Positions 1 through 7,160 of a DNA stretch of 14,542 nt are shown piece by piece. The notes below the pieces were generated by a model. That model did not search any database. It saw only the letters and a program-made list of their open reading frames with translations, and was not told where the DNA came from. The DNA is from Coriobacteriales bacterium (GTDB lineage: Bacteria; Actinomycetota; Coriobacteriia; Coriobacteriales; CADBOM01). The DNA is taken from contig JAFWGD010000014.1 in assembly GCA_017515355.1 (NCBI GenBank), positions 1 through 14,542 on the forward strand, in the 5' to 3' direction. The number at the start of each line of letters is the position of its first letter. The stretch's first letter is position 1. The position numbers and the translations under genes are program-made.

Positions 1-2
1 CA

Positions 3-761
3 ATCGCCCAGAAGTACCTCGACAAGGAGATTGCGCAGTTCGGCTACGACCATTGCAACGTCGAATTCATCAATGCAGCTCCAGAGGAGCTTCCGATGAT
101 AGCCGACGAGAGCGTCGATGTGGTCATCAGCAACTGCACGTTCAACCTCTCGCCCGACAAGGACGCCTACATCAAGGAGGTGCATCGAATCCTCAAGGAG
201 GGCGGAGAGCTCTACTTCACCGACATCTATACCGATCGTCGCATCCCGCTGGAAATCTCCGATAGCATCGAGCGCGTGGCCGAGCGCCTCGGCGGAGCTA
301 TGTACATCAATGATTTCCGTCGCCTCGTCCAGCGCCTCGGCTTCAACGACCCACGTTACCTCTTCACCAACAAGACGATCCTTTCCGAGGAAGAGCAAGC
401 GAACTACCAGGATATCGCGTTCGCCACCATCACGACGCGCATCATGCGCTCGTCGATGAGCGAGGATGTCTGCGAGTCGTTCGGTGAGGTCATCACCTAT
501 CTGGGCACGCTGCCCGACTATCCCGACTACTTCCTGTTCGATAAGGACATCAAGTTCCCGACGGGCAAGGCTTGTACTGTATGCGGGAATGTCTCCGCGC
601 TCACGAGCTACGGCAGCCGATACGCCAAGGTCTTCACCACCGTGGGCGACCGAAGCAAGCATATCGGCGACACCCATGGCGACCACATCATCAAGGTGGC
701 GCCCGACTTCGATGGCATCGCCGACGAGGACGACCAGCCTATCCAGGCAAGCTGCTGCTAG
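3..761 (+). CDS. arsM: ArsM-family arsenite S-adenosylmethionine methyltransferase, 5'-truncated by window edge
   Basis: Only the C-terminal part (252 residues from base 3 to a TAG at 759-761) is in the window; the SAM-binding glycine loop lies upstream. The visible part has the ArsM signature SNCTFNLSPDK, which holds the arsenic-binding Cys of the SNC motif, then KEGGELYFTDIY, and a C-terminal VCGN segment followed by SRYAKVF. This is the layout of ArsM proteins that sit beside ArsS in arsenosugar loci. Family knowledge: these enzymes methylate As(III) stepwise in the cytosol using SAM. Oddities: where ArsM normally has GEC before the (L/S)GAL segment, this protein has AER, so the third conserved arsenic-ligand Cys is Arg (codon 285-287). 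The protein ends in a vicinal Cys-Cys pair. It is a clear paralog of the methyltransferase half of the fusion at 2001. Its substrate may therefore not be plain arsenite. Confidence 0.82.
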   Translation: MAQKYLDKEIAQFGYDHCNVEFINAAPEELPMIADESVDVVISNCTFNLSPDKDAYIKEVHRILKEGGELYFTDIYTDRRIPLEISDSIERVAERLGGAMYINDFRRLVQRLGFNDPRYLFTNKTILSEEEQANYQDIAFATITTRIMRSSMSEDVCESFGEVITYLGTLPDYPDYFLFDKDIKFPTGKACTVCGNVSALTSYGSRYAKVFTTVGDRSKHIGDTHGDHIIKVAPDFDGIADEDDQPIQASCC

Positions 762-789
762 CTGGCAAGGCTTGCACAGCGCATTTGAC

Positions 790-817
790 GAAGCGCCGCC
801 ACTTCAAGCGGCGCTTC
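790..817 (+). terminator. Perfect 10-bp hairpin after the arsM-like gene
   Basis: GAAGCGCCGC (790-799) pairs perfectly with GCGGCGCTTC (808-817) around an 8-base loop, 28 bases after the stop. No T tract follows, so it may be an imperfect terminator or a processing/attenuation hairpin before the CobW-like gene. A TAGAAT box (822-827) just downstream could be a -10 element for that gene, but I see no good -35. Confidence 0.5.
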
Positions 818-875
818 ACTGTAGAATCGCAATTGCTCCCATGGAGCGTGTTTCGGAGTAATGGAAAGTGCAATT

Positions 876-1964
876 ATGGATAAGATCAGATTCATGGTCG
901 TGAGCGGCTTCTTGGGAGCCGGCAAGACCACCACGATGATCGCCCTCGGCGAACATATGAACAAGGTTTACGGCAAGGTCGGAATCATTGCGAACGACCT
1001 AGGGGCTCAGCTCGTCGACACCAATCTAACCCAGATGAGCGGCTGCACCGTAGCCGAGATCGCTTCAGGGTGCATATGCTATCAGATGGACAACACGGTC
1101 GATCAGATCAGGCGCCTGCGTGACAAGCATGATGCGATCTTCGTGATGTCGGATATCCCCGGCTGCGGCGTCGGGGCGCTCGACCATGTCTACCACACCC
1201 TGGCCGATAACAACGCCGACGAGTTCATCCTCTCTCCATTCACGGTCATCGTCGACCCCGAGCGCTTGCGTATGATCATGCCAGAGCGCGCGAATATCAA
1301 CTTGCCAGAGGAGCTCGTCTACCTGCTGCAATTGCAGCTCGAGGAGGCGGATCTGATCGTCCTGAACAAATGCGATCTGCTCACCGATGAAGAGATCGCC
1401 AACTACGTGAGGTTCCTAAAGGCCGCCTGCCCAGGCATTCCGCTGCTCACCATCAGCGCGCTAGAGCGCACGGGCATCTCCGAGCTTTGCGACTTCGTCA
1501 CCACGCATGAGTCGGCGCTCAAGAACTTCTCGGTGCGCAACAACAAGGAATTCGAGGCTGCGGAGGCCAAGCTCACTTGGTACAATCGCCGAGTCTTCTT
1601 CAAGACGAATTCGGGTGTCAAGATCGACTTCAACCAGGTGATCGAGGACCTTGTCGAGGAGATCCGCCTTGGGCTCATCGAGCGCAAGCGCAACGTTCCT
1701 CACCTCAAGCTGTTCGCAACATCGGGCAACGGAGACTACAACAAGGCCTCGCTGATCGGCGTGGATTACGATATCGAGTATGCGCAGCAGATGCTTCGCG
1801 ACCACAAGAACGCGCGTATGATCATCAATGCGCGCGCCGTCTGCGAATCGAGGCCGCTTGCGCGGCTGATAGACGACGCGTTCGATGAGATCTGCGACAA
1901 GTACGACCTCGATTGCCAGGTCTTCTTCACCGAATGCTTCGGCATGGCAGACGAGGGAAGATAG
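876..1964 (+). CDS. COG0523 (CobW/G3E) family P-loop GTPase
   Basis: A 362-residue GTPase, probably a metal or cofactor chaperone/insertase acting in the cytosol. Walker A is GFLGAGKTT (residues 11-19) and the guanine motif is NKCD (164-167). The family's metal motif, usually CxCC, is present as GCICY (65-69), so the last Cys is Tyr. The segment usually read as an acidic switch motif is SDIPGCG (about 92-98). The C-terminus has no obvious His-rich metal tail. I chose ATG 876 rather than 861 because GGAAAG (863-868) sits 7 bases before it, whereas 861 has no usable spacing. It lies between two ArsM-type genes, 114 bases after one and 36 before the next, and is probably co-transcribed with the fusion. 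Family members handle Zn, Co or Ni, or serve corrinoid methyltransferase systems. A role in delivering a metal or metalloid to the neighbouring enzymes is inference. Confidence 0.85.
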   Translation: MDKIRFMVVSGFLGAGKTTTMIALGEHMNKVYGKVGIIANDLGAQLVDTNLTQMSGCTVAEIASGCICYQMDNTVDQIRRLRDKHDAIFVMSDIPGCGVGALDHVYHTLADNNADEFILSPFTVIVDPERLRMIMPERANINLPEELVYLLQLQLEEADLIVLNKCDLLTDEEIANYVRFLKAACPGIPLLTISALERTGISELCDFVTTHESALKNFSVRNNKEFEAAEAKLTWYNRRVFFKTNSGVKIDFNQVIEDLVEEIRLGLIERKRNVPHLKLFATSGNGDYNKASLIGVDYDIEYAQQMLRDHKNARMIINARAVCESRPLARLIDDAFDEICDKYDLDCQVFFTECFGMADEGR

Positions 1965-2000
1965 CCAACCGATAACCCTTTCAGGGAGGATTGCTGCAAC

Positions 2001-4061
2001 ATGGCGACGCAAGACGAGCTCATACGCGAGCAAGTGAGGGCATATTACGGGGAATTCCTCACCGGAAGCGATGACCTCCGCACCGATGCCTGCTGCTGTT
2101 CGACTGCGGCGCCTCCCAAATACGTCATCGATGCGCTCGAGAGCATATCGGACGAGATAATCGCGCATTTCTATGGCTGCGGCTCACCCATCCCGCCCGC
2201 TCTCGAGGGGATGACCGTCCTCGATCTCGGCTGCGGCACGGGGCGCGATGTCTATATAGCCTCGAAGCTCGTCGGGCCTTCCGGGCGCGTCATCGGAGTC
2301 GATATGACTCCAAGCCAGCTCGATTTCGCGCGCAGCTTCGAAGAAGAGCAGATGTGCGCGTTCGGCTATGAGCATAGCAACGTCGAATTCATCGAGAGCT
2401 ACATCGAGGATATGGCCCAGATCGCAGACGAGAGCATCGATGTGGTCATCAGCAACTGCGTCGTCAACCTCTCTCCGTTCAAGCCCCAGCTATTCAAGGA
2501 GATATTCCGCGTCCTCAAACCCGGCGGAGAGCTCTACTTCTCCGACATCTTCAGCGACCGCAGGGTTCCAGAAGGCTTCTACGACGATCCCATCCTGCGC
2601 GGCGAGTGCCTTTCCGGCGCGCTCTACATCGAGGATTTCAGGCGCATTCTGGCCGATTGCGGAGTCATGGGATTCTACGATGTCACGAGCGAGGAGCTCC
2701 ACATCGGAGACTTCCGCATCGCGACCAAGCTCGGTTGCATCGGCTTCTCTTCGCATACCATGCGCGCAATCAAGTCGGCAGATCTCGAAGACCGCGAGGA
2801 GGACTATGGGCAGACGGCCACGTACCTTGGGACGATGCCCGAGAACCGTCGCTATTTCGATCTTTCCGATGATGTGCGCCTTATCAAGGGTCGTCCCGTG
2901 GCAATCAGCGGGAACATGGCCACCACGCTTTCGCAGAGCAGATATGCCGGGCATTTCGAGATCTCGCCACGCGGAGAGCACGTGGGCATCTACGACTACG
3001 AGCGCGCGCAGGAGGCTCTGGCGCTTGCAAGGGGCAGATCCGAGGTGGATCTTGCGCACCTGCAAGAGGCATGCGGTCGCTTGGGAATCGCCCCCTTTGC
3101 CGAACGCCTGCACGATCCGGACCTTCTGCTTACGAGCAAGCTCGCTACGATGCAGGTCAATGTGGGATACGCGTGCAATCTGGCTTGCAGCCACTGCTAC
3201 CTCGAGTGCTCGCCAGCCAGCAAGGATCTCATGTCGCGCGAGACGATGGATAGCGTGATCGCGGCCTTCAAGACTGGCGGATTCTCCACGCTCGACATCA
3301 CCGGCGGATCTCCCGAGATGAACCCGAACCTCGGGTGGCTCATCGAGCAGGCACGCCCCATAGCCGATGAGATAATCGTTCGCAGCAACCTTACGATCTT
3401 GGACATGCCCGGTTACGAGCGCTTCATCGACATCTACGTGAAGAACAGGGTCAAGATCGTCTGCAGCCTGCCGTACTTCACCGAGGAAGGCTGCGATAGC
3501 CAGCGCGGTGGGGGAGTCTTCGAAAGGATCATGCGGGTGATGCGCAGGCTCAACGACCGCGGATACGGTCGCGAAGACGATCTCCAGATAGATCTCGTCT
3601 ACAACGTCGACGGACCGTTCCTGCCTCCGAACCAGGAGGAGCTCAACGACCTGTACACCTACGAGTTGCGCAAGAGCGAGGGGATCGACTTCAACGGCCT
3701 CTATGCTTTCAACAACTACAATCTCGGGCGCTTCGCCAAGAAGCTCAAGGCGCAGCGCAAGTTCGATTACTATCTCGAGCTCCTCTCGGAGAACTACAAC
3801 GCTGCGGTGGTTGCGCATATCATGTGCAGAACGCAGATCAACGTGGATTGGGATGGTAGACTCTATGATTGCGAGTGCAACCACGTCCTAGGGCTGCCGA
3901 TCGACGGGCCGGCGCATATCTCCGACATCGCCGTAGAGCCGCTCGAGCGCAGGCGCATAGTCACGAGTCCGATATGCTACTCGTGCGCCGCGGGCAGCGG
4001 GTCGTCATGCGGAGGCAGCCTGCTGCAGAAGGCGATCCAGGAAGAGGCCGCATTCCAATGA
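2001..4061 (+). CDS. arsS: ArsM-ArsS fusion: arsenite methyltransferase joined to arsenosugar radical SAM/Cys-rich protein
   Basis: A 686-residue two-domain protein. Residues 1-335 are ArsM-like: a Cys triplet (31-33), YGCG with Cys60, the SAM loop DLGCGTGRD (75-83), SNC with Cys153 and GEC with Cys203, i.e. the arsenic-ligand cysteines. Residues about 380-686 are ArsS-like: the radical SAM motif CNLACSHC (Cys392, 396, 399), then the family's FLPPNQ (540-545), NVDWDGRLYDCEC (614-626) and CYSCAAGSGSSCGG (659-672) motifs, with Cys624, 626, 659, 662 and 670 suited to a second cluster. Family knowledge: ArsM makes methylated arsenite, and ArsS adds a 5'-deoxyadenosyl group to it, giving the arsenosugar precursor. 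Here both steps are on one chain, suggesting channelling. Start: ATG 2001 with AGGGAGGA at 1983-1990. Oddity: the ArsM C-terminal VCGN Cys is Ser (ISGN, 302-305). The exact product is inferred from domains only. Confidence 0.86.
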   Translation: MATQDELIREQVRAYYGEFLTGSDDLRTDACCCSTAAPPKYVIDALESISDEIIAHFYGCGSPIPPALEGMTVLDLGCGTGRDVYIASKLVGPSGRVIGVDMTPSQLDFARSFEEEQMCAFGYEHSNVEFIESYIEDMAQIADESIDVVISNCVVNLSPFKPQLFKEIFRVLKPGGELYFSDIFSDRRVPEGFYDDPILRGECLSGALYIEDFRRILADCGVMGFYDVTSEELHIGDFRIATKLGCIGFSSHTMRAIKSADLEDREEDYGQTATYLGTMPENRRYFDLSDDVRLIKGRPVAISGNMATTLSQSRYAGHFEISPRGEHVGIYDYERAQEALALARGRSEVDLAHLQEACGRLGIAPFAERLHDPDLLLTSKLATMQVNVGYACNLACSHCYLECSPASKDLMSRETMDSVIAAFKTGGFSTLDITGGSPEMNPNLGWLIEQARPIADEIIVRSNLTILDMPGYERFIDIYVKNRVKIVCSLPYFTEEGCDSQRGGGVFERIMRVMRRLNDRGYGREDDLQIDLVYNVDGPFLPPNQEELNDLYTYELRKSEGIDFNGLYAFNNYNLGRFAKKLKAQRKFDYYLELLSENYNAAVVAHIMCRTQINVDWDGRLYDCECNHVLGLPIDGPAHISDIAVEPLERRRIVTSPICYSCAAGSGSSCGGSLLQKAIQEEAAFQ

Positions 4062-4062
4062 T

Positions 4063-4081
4063 GGAAGGGCTCGTCCCTTCC
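4063..4081 (+). other. 7-bp hairpin in the fusion-deaminase gap
   Basis: GGAAGGG (4063-4069) pairs with CCCTTCC (4075-4081) over a 5-base loop, starting one base after the fusion's stop. No T run follows, so it is more likely an mRNA-stabilising or processing hairpin within an operon than a terminator. Confidence 0.4.
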
Positions 4082-4109
4082 AAGGCAAACGACAATAGAG
4101 AGGTTAGCG

Positions 4110-5414
4110 ATGCTGTTTTCGAACATTTCGATTCTCGATGAGAACTTCGACTATCAAGAGGGCAAGTGGCTAGGCGTGCTCGATGGGAAGATCGCCTATA
4201 TCGGCGATGAGGATCCTCGCGTTGCGGCCGATTCGCCCGATTTCGGCGAGGTCATCGATGGCAAGGACCGACTAGCGATGCCTGCGCTCTACAACGCTCA
4301 CGCGCATGCACCGATGACGCTTCTTCGAGGCTATGCGGAGAATGTGCCGCTGCAGCAGTGGCTCAACGATCTCGTCTGGCCTTTCGAGGCGAAGATGACC
4401 GCGGAGGATAACTACTGGGCGACGCTCCTCTCCTGCGCGGAGATGGCGCGCTACGGCGTCGTCAGCTTCTCCGACATGTACTATCACACGCGCGACAGGG
4501 CGCGCGCGACCGTCGAGTGCGGCCTGAAGGCCAACCTCTGCGAGGGGCTGCTGGCATTCGAGCCTAAGCCCTACAGCGAGTATCCCATTGCCCAGCTCAA
4601 CCTCGACCTGATCGATGAGCTGCACGGCACCGATGAGGGTCGCATCCTCATCGACTATTGCATCCACGCAGAGTACACCTCGAACCCGATCACCTGCGCC
4701 GGAGTTGCCGAGGCCGCCAAGGCTGCGGGTCTGCCGATCCATGTGCATGTTTCCGAGACCAAGTCGGAGCACGAGGAGTGCAAGGAGCGCCACGACGGGA
4801 TGACCCCCATCCAGTACTTCGAGAGCCTCGGCGTACTCGATGTTCCCGTCATCGCGGCGCACTGCGTCTGGGTCGAGGACGACGACATCCGCATCATGAG
4901 GGAGCACAACGTCTCGGTTGCCCACAACCCGGCCTCGAATATGAAGCTAGGCAGCGGATTCGCGCCGATAAGCAAGATGCTGCGCGAGGGAGTCAACGTC
5001 TGCTTGGGCACCGACGGAATGGCCTCCAACAACAACCATGACATGTTCCAGGACATGTATCTCATGGCACTGCTCGGCAAGGGCTTCAGGCTCGATCCCA
5101 CGGCGGTCTCGCCCAAGCAGGCGCTCTACGCGGCAACGCGCGCAGGCGCGCTCGCCCAAGGGCGCGAGGATTGCGGGCTCCTCAAGGAGGGCTTCAAGGC
5201 CGACATCGCGATTCTCGACATCTCGAGCGCATCGTGGTGCCCGCGCACCGACATGATCGGCAACATCGTATATGCAGGTCACGGCAGCGATGTCGTCATG
5301 ACCCTCTGCGACGGGCGTGTCGTCTATCGCGATGGGGTTTGCCCCGGCGTCGACATCGAGGCTGCCAAGGCGGAGTTGGCAAGCCGCGTCAAGAGGATCG
5401 TGGCATCCCTGTAG
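4110..5414 (+). CDS. Amidohydrolase, 5'-methylthioadenosine/SAH/5'-deoxyadenosine deaminase type
   Basis: A 434-residue metal-dependent cytosolic deaminase of the MtaD/DadD/SAH-deaminase group, which turns 5'-substituted adenosines into inosines. Visible motifs: the metal-binding HAHAPMTLLRG (His64, His66), HAEYT (186-190), HVHVSET (211-217, His213 and Glu216), HCVW (His251), HNPASNMKLGSG (272-283) and LGTDG (Asp302). Length is normal for the family. AGAGAGG (4097-4103) precedes ATG 4110. It follows the ArsM-ArsS fusion by 48 bases on the same strand, with no terminator between. In that place it could remove 5'-deoxyadenosine or SAH made by radical SAM and methyltransferase reactions, or deaminate the arsenic-carrying adenosine itself. 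The family call is firm; the physiological substrate is inference. Guanine or cytosine deaminase members share the fold but lack this exact motif set. Confidence 0.88.
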   Translation: MLFSNISILDENFDYQEGKWLGVLDGKIAYIGDEDPRVAADSPDFGEVIDGKDRLAMPALYNAHAHAPMTLLRGYAENVPLQQWLNDLVWPFEAKMTAEDNYWATLLSCAEMARYGVVSFSDMYYHTRDRARATVECGLKANLCEGLLAFEPKPYSEYPIAQLNLDLIDELHGTDEGRILIDYCIHAEYTSNPITCAGVAEAAKAAGLPIHVHVSETKSEHEECKERHDGMTPIQYFESLGVLDVPVIAAHCVWVEDDDIRIMREHNVSVAHNPASNMKLGSGFAPISKMLREGVNVCLGTDGMASNNNHDMFQDMYLMALLGKGFRLDPTAVSPKQALYAATRAGALAQGREDCGLLKEGFKADIAILDISSASWCPRTDMIGNIVYAGHGSDVVMTLCDGRVVYRDGVCPGVDIEAAKAELASRVKRIVASL

Positions 5415-5438
5415 CTTCGGTTTGAGACGGATTTCAAC

Positions 5439-5473
5439 TGGAGGCGGCTGCGCGATGCGTGGCCGCCTTCCCA
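5439..5473. terminator. Bidirectional hairpin between convergent genes
   Basis: GGCGGC (5443-5448) pairs with GCCGCC (5462-5467). The stem is extended outward by TGGA against TTCCCA with one bulge, and inward by a short CGC/GCG stem. It lies exactly between the stops of the deaminase gene (+) and the MATE gene (-), so it probably terminates both. A second small palindrome, ATTAGC/GCTAAT (5473-5478/5480-5485), overlaps the MATE stop codon. Confidence 0.55.
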
Positions 5474-5480
5474 TTAGCGG

Positions 5481-6845
5481 CTAATCCTTGTTGACCCTGC
5501 GCACCCACTTGTATCTGTTGCACCTGATCGCATTGAAGGGGCACTTGAACAACGCGTCGACCTTCGTCACAGAGAAGATGAAGGTGGGGGAGAGGCGCAG
5601 GCCGAAGCCGATGATCGTCGCCAAAAGGGTGAAGAGCCACGCGAAGACGTTGTCGATCCATTTCTGCCACGCAGTATGGCCGCTGCTAGCGATAATGCCG
5701 CTCTCGATAGGCTGCGAATAGATCAGGAAGACGCCGCTGATGCTGAGGACGGTTAGGAATCTCAGGGCAAGAGCGTGCGTTTCTGGCGAGAGCGAATAGG
5801 CCGATACCATGAGCCCTTTCGTTGAGAATACCAGCACTCCAGTCAGCAATCCCACTCCGATGAAGATCAGCTGCAGGACCTTGACGTAGTTTTTGACGAG
5901 ATAAATCTGGTTGGAATCGAGCACGTGGCCTGTCGTCACAAAGGCTGCGTTTCCCTGCGCGAATCCGAACGTGGCGAACATCATGAAGATGATCGAGGCG
6001 ACTCCGTTTGCAGCCAGCGCTTCAGAGCTGATGTGTCCGAGAAGCGACACCTGCGCGGCTAGCGCGATGCCCAGGATGGTGCCGGAGAGCATCGACGGGC
6101 GGGCGGCCCTGAAGTAGTCGGAGACGTAGTACCTGTCGAAGTAGAACAGCTCTCGGACGCTGAAGCGCATCTTCTTATCCGCCGCCAGGATGCAGATCAG
6201 GACGAAGATCAGCTCGACACCCCTGCTAATCAGCGTCGCGTAGCCAGCACCTTGGATTCCGAGCTCCGACGCACCGAGGTTGCCGTAGATGAGGGCGTAG
6301 TTGAGCAAGATGTTGATGCAGGTTGCGAGTGCAGGAGCCACCATTCCGACCCACATGGTCTTGACGGATTGCAGCAAGTAGAGGAAGAGGAGCGAGATGG
6401 AGATGATGATGAAGGTCCAGCTCATGATTCGCAGGTAGCTCACGCCCTCCTCGATGATCGCGGCGTCGTTGGTGAACAGCGAGAGCGTCCATTGGGGACA
6501 GAGGAAGGTTATGAGACAGAGCAGGATGCCCGCGGCGATGCTGAAGACCAAGCCGATGACGGCGATCTTCTTGAACGTGTTCACGTCCTTATTGTCCAGA
6601 TATCGCGAGCCGAGAATGGTGATGCCGACGCCCGCTCCGAGGACGAATTGCTGAAGGATGAACTGGATCTGCGCGACTACGGATGCGGCAGCCATGGACT
6701 TCTCGCTGTAGATCCCGAGCATGATGTTGTCAGCGAAGATCACTGCGAGCGCCAGCAGAGATTGCAGCGCGAACATGATCATCAGCGGGAAGAACTTCTT
6801 GAGCAGCGGCTTCGATGTCCTGAATGCCCAGGATATGCCTCGCAA
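5481..6845 (-). CDS. MATE-family multidrug/toxin efflux transporter
   Basis: A 454-residue inner-membrane protein with about twelve hydrophobic segments, consistent with a MATE exporter: an N-terminal bundle beginning KKFFPLMIMFALQSLLAL, a repeat of similar architecture in the second half, and the family's typical segment near NILLNYALIYG (about residues 180-190). Such pumps expel organic cations or drugs using an H+ or Na+ gradient. The start is TTG at 6843-6845, chosen because a perfect AGGAGG (minus strand, 6851-6856) sits 5 bases upstream and no ATG is as well placed. The cytosolic C-terminal tail carries an uncommon Cys435-x6-Cys442 pair in a basic context. The gene converges on the ArsM/ArsS block, so a link to arsenical export is only positional. 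Transport substrate unknown. Confidence 0.88.
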   Translation of the reverse strand: MRGISWAFRTSKPLLKKFFPLMIMFALQSLLALAVIFADNIMLGIYSEKSMAAASVVAQIQFILQQFVLGAGVGITILGSRYLDNKDVNTFKKIAVIGLVFSIAAGILLCLITFLCPQWTLSLFTNDAAIIEEGVSYLRIMSWTFIIISISLLFLYLLQSVKTMWVGMVAPALATCINILLNYALIYGNLGASELGIQGAGYATLISRGVELIFVLICILAADKKMRFSVRELFYFDRYYVSDYFRAARPSMLSGTILGIALAAQVSLLGHISSEALAANGVASIIFMMFATFGFAQGNAAFVTTGHVLDSNQIYLVKNYVKVLQLIFIGVGLLTGVLVFSTKGLMVSAYSLSPETHALALRFLTVLSISGVFLIYSQPIESGIIASSGHTAWQKWIDNVFAWLFTLLATIIGFGLRLSPTFIFSVTKVDALFKCPFNAIRCNRYKWVRRVNKD

Positions 6846-6904
6846 ACGCGCCTCCTCTCTCGCAATAGGATGCCTCTAGCCGCAATTCAACGGCAACTTG
6901 GATG

Positions 6905-6934
6905 ATTTTACAATCCTTCGGCACATGCGCGCAA
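6905..6934 (-). promoter_or_regulatory. Putative promoter for the MATE gene
   Basis: On the minus strand, TTGCGC (6934-6929) and TAAAAT (6910-6905) are separated by 18 bases. This would give a leader of about 50 bases before the TTG start. The -10 fits well; the -35 shares only the TTG. Confidence 0.3.
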
Positions 6935-7038
6935 AGCTCCTTTGCAAAATGCGCGAGATTGCGGTTGGGCGCGTTGCGATGCAGCGAGCGCATTGACCGC
7001 GCACCCATCCGATCACCCTGAGCTCCAGCAAGTTGGCT

Positions 7039-7074
7039 CCGATTAAGCATTTACAGATGTTAACTATTAATCGG
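7039..7074. repeat. 8-bp inverted repeat, candidate operator
   Basis: CCGATTAA (7039-7046) and TTAATCGG (7067-7074) are perfect inverted copies, 20 bases apart. The right arm falls where the -35 of the TATAAT promoter should be. It lies upstream of the predicted transcript, so it acts at DNA level if real: a binding site for a dimeric regulator of the methyltransferase gene. Confidence 0.45.
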
Positions 7075-7087
7075 CTAGCGCTCCCGT

Positions 7088-7093
7088 TATAAT
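7088..7093 (+). promoter_or_regulatory. TATAAT -10 box of the MtaA-type gene
   Basis: Perfect -10 consensus 67 bases before ATG 7161. The hexamer 17 bases upstream (7065-7070, TATTAA) is a poor -35. That suggests dependence on an activator, perhaps through the adjacent inverted repeat. Confidence 0.5.
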
Positions 7094-7160
7094 GGTTTCA
7101 TCAACGCAAGCGGACTAATAGGCCGCATTTTGCAAGGCCGCGTTTCGAAGGGAGTTCAAC

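Larger units (their letters stand above)
6846..7160. other. 315-base divergent intergenic region
   Basis: Lies between the 5' ends of the MATE gene (-) and the MtaA-type gene (+). It is locally AT-richer near 7041-7093. It contains a likely minus promoter, a GCAAAG/CTTTGC mini-hairpin (6931-6945), a direct repeat of ATGCGCG (6925-6931 and 6949-6955), an 8+8 bp inverted repeat and a TATAAT box. I see no convincing small gene in it. Confidence 0.6.

Noticed and set aside
861..875. Earlier ATG for the CobW-like GTPase
   Set aside because: GGAG at 855-858 is only 2 bases from this ATG, too close to serve. ATG 876 has a proper spacing and starts right before the first beta strand.
2490..3884. 464-codon open frame on the minus strand opposite the ArsM-ArsS fusion
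   Set aside because: It is an antisense shadow produced by biased codon use (GAG/CTC/GAT). The plus-strand frame has all the family motifs.
6730..7050. 106-codon minus-strand frame overlapping the MATE gene 5' end
   Set aside because: It has no ribosome site, a composition typical of chance frames, and overlaps a well-supported gene and its promoter zone.
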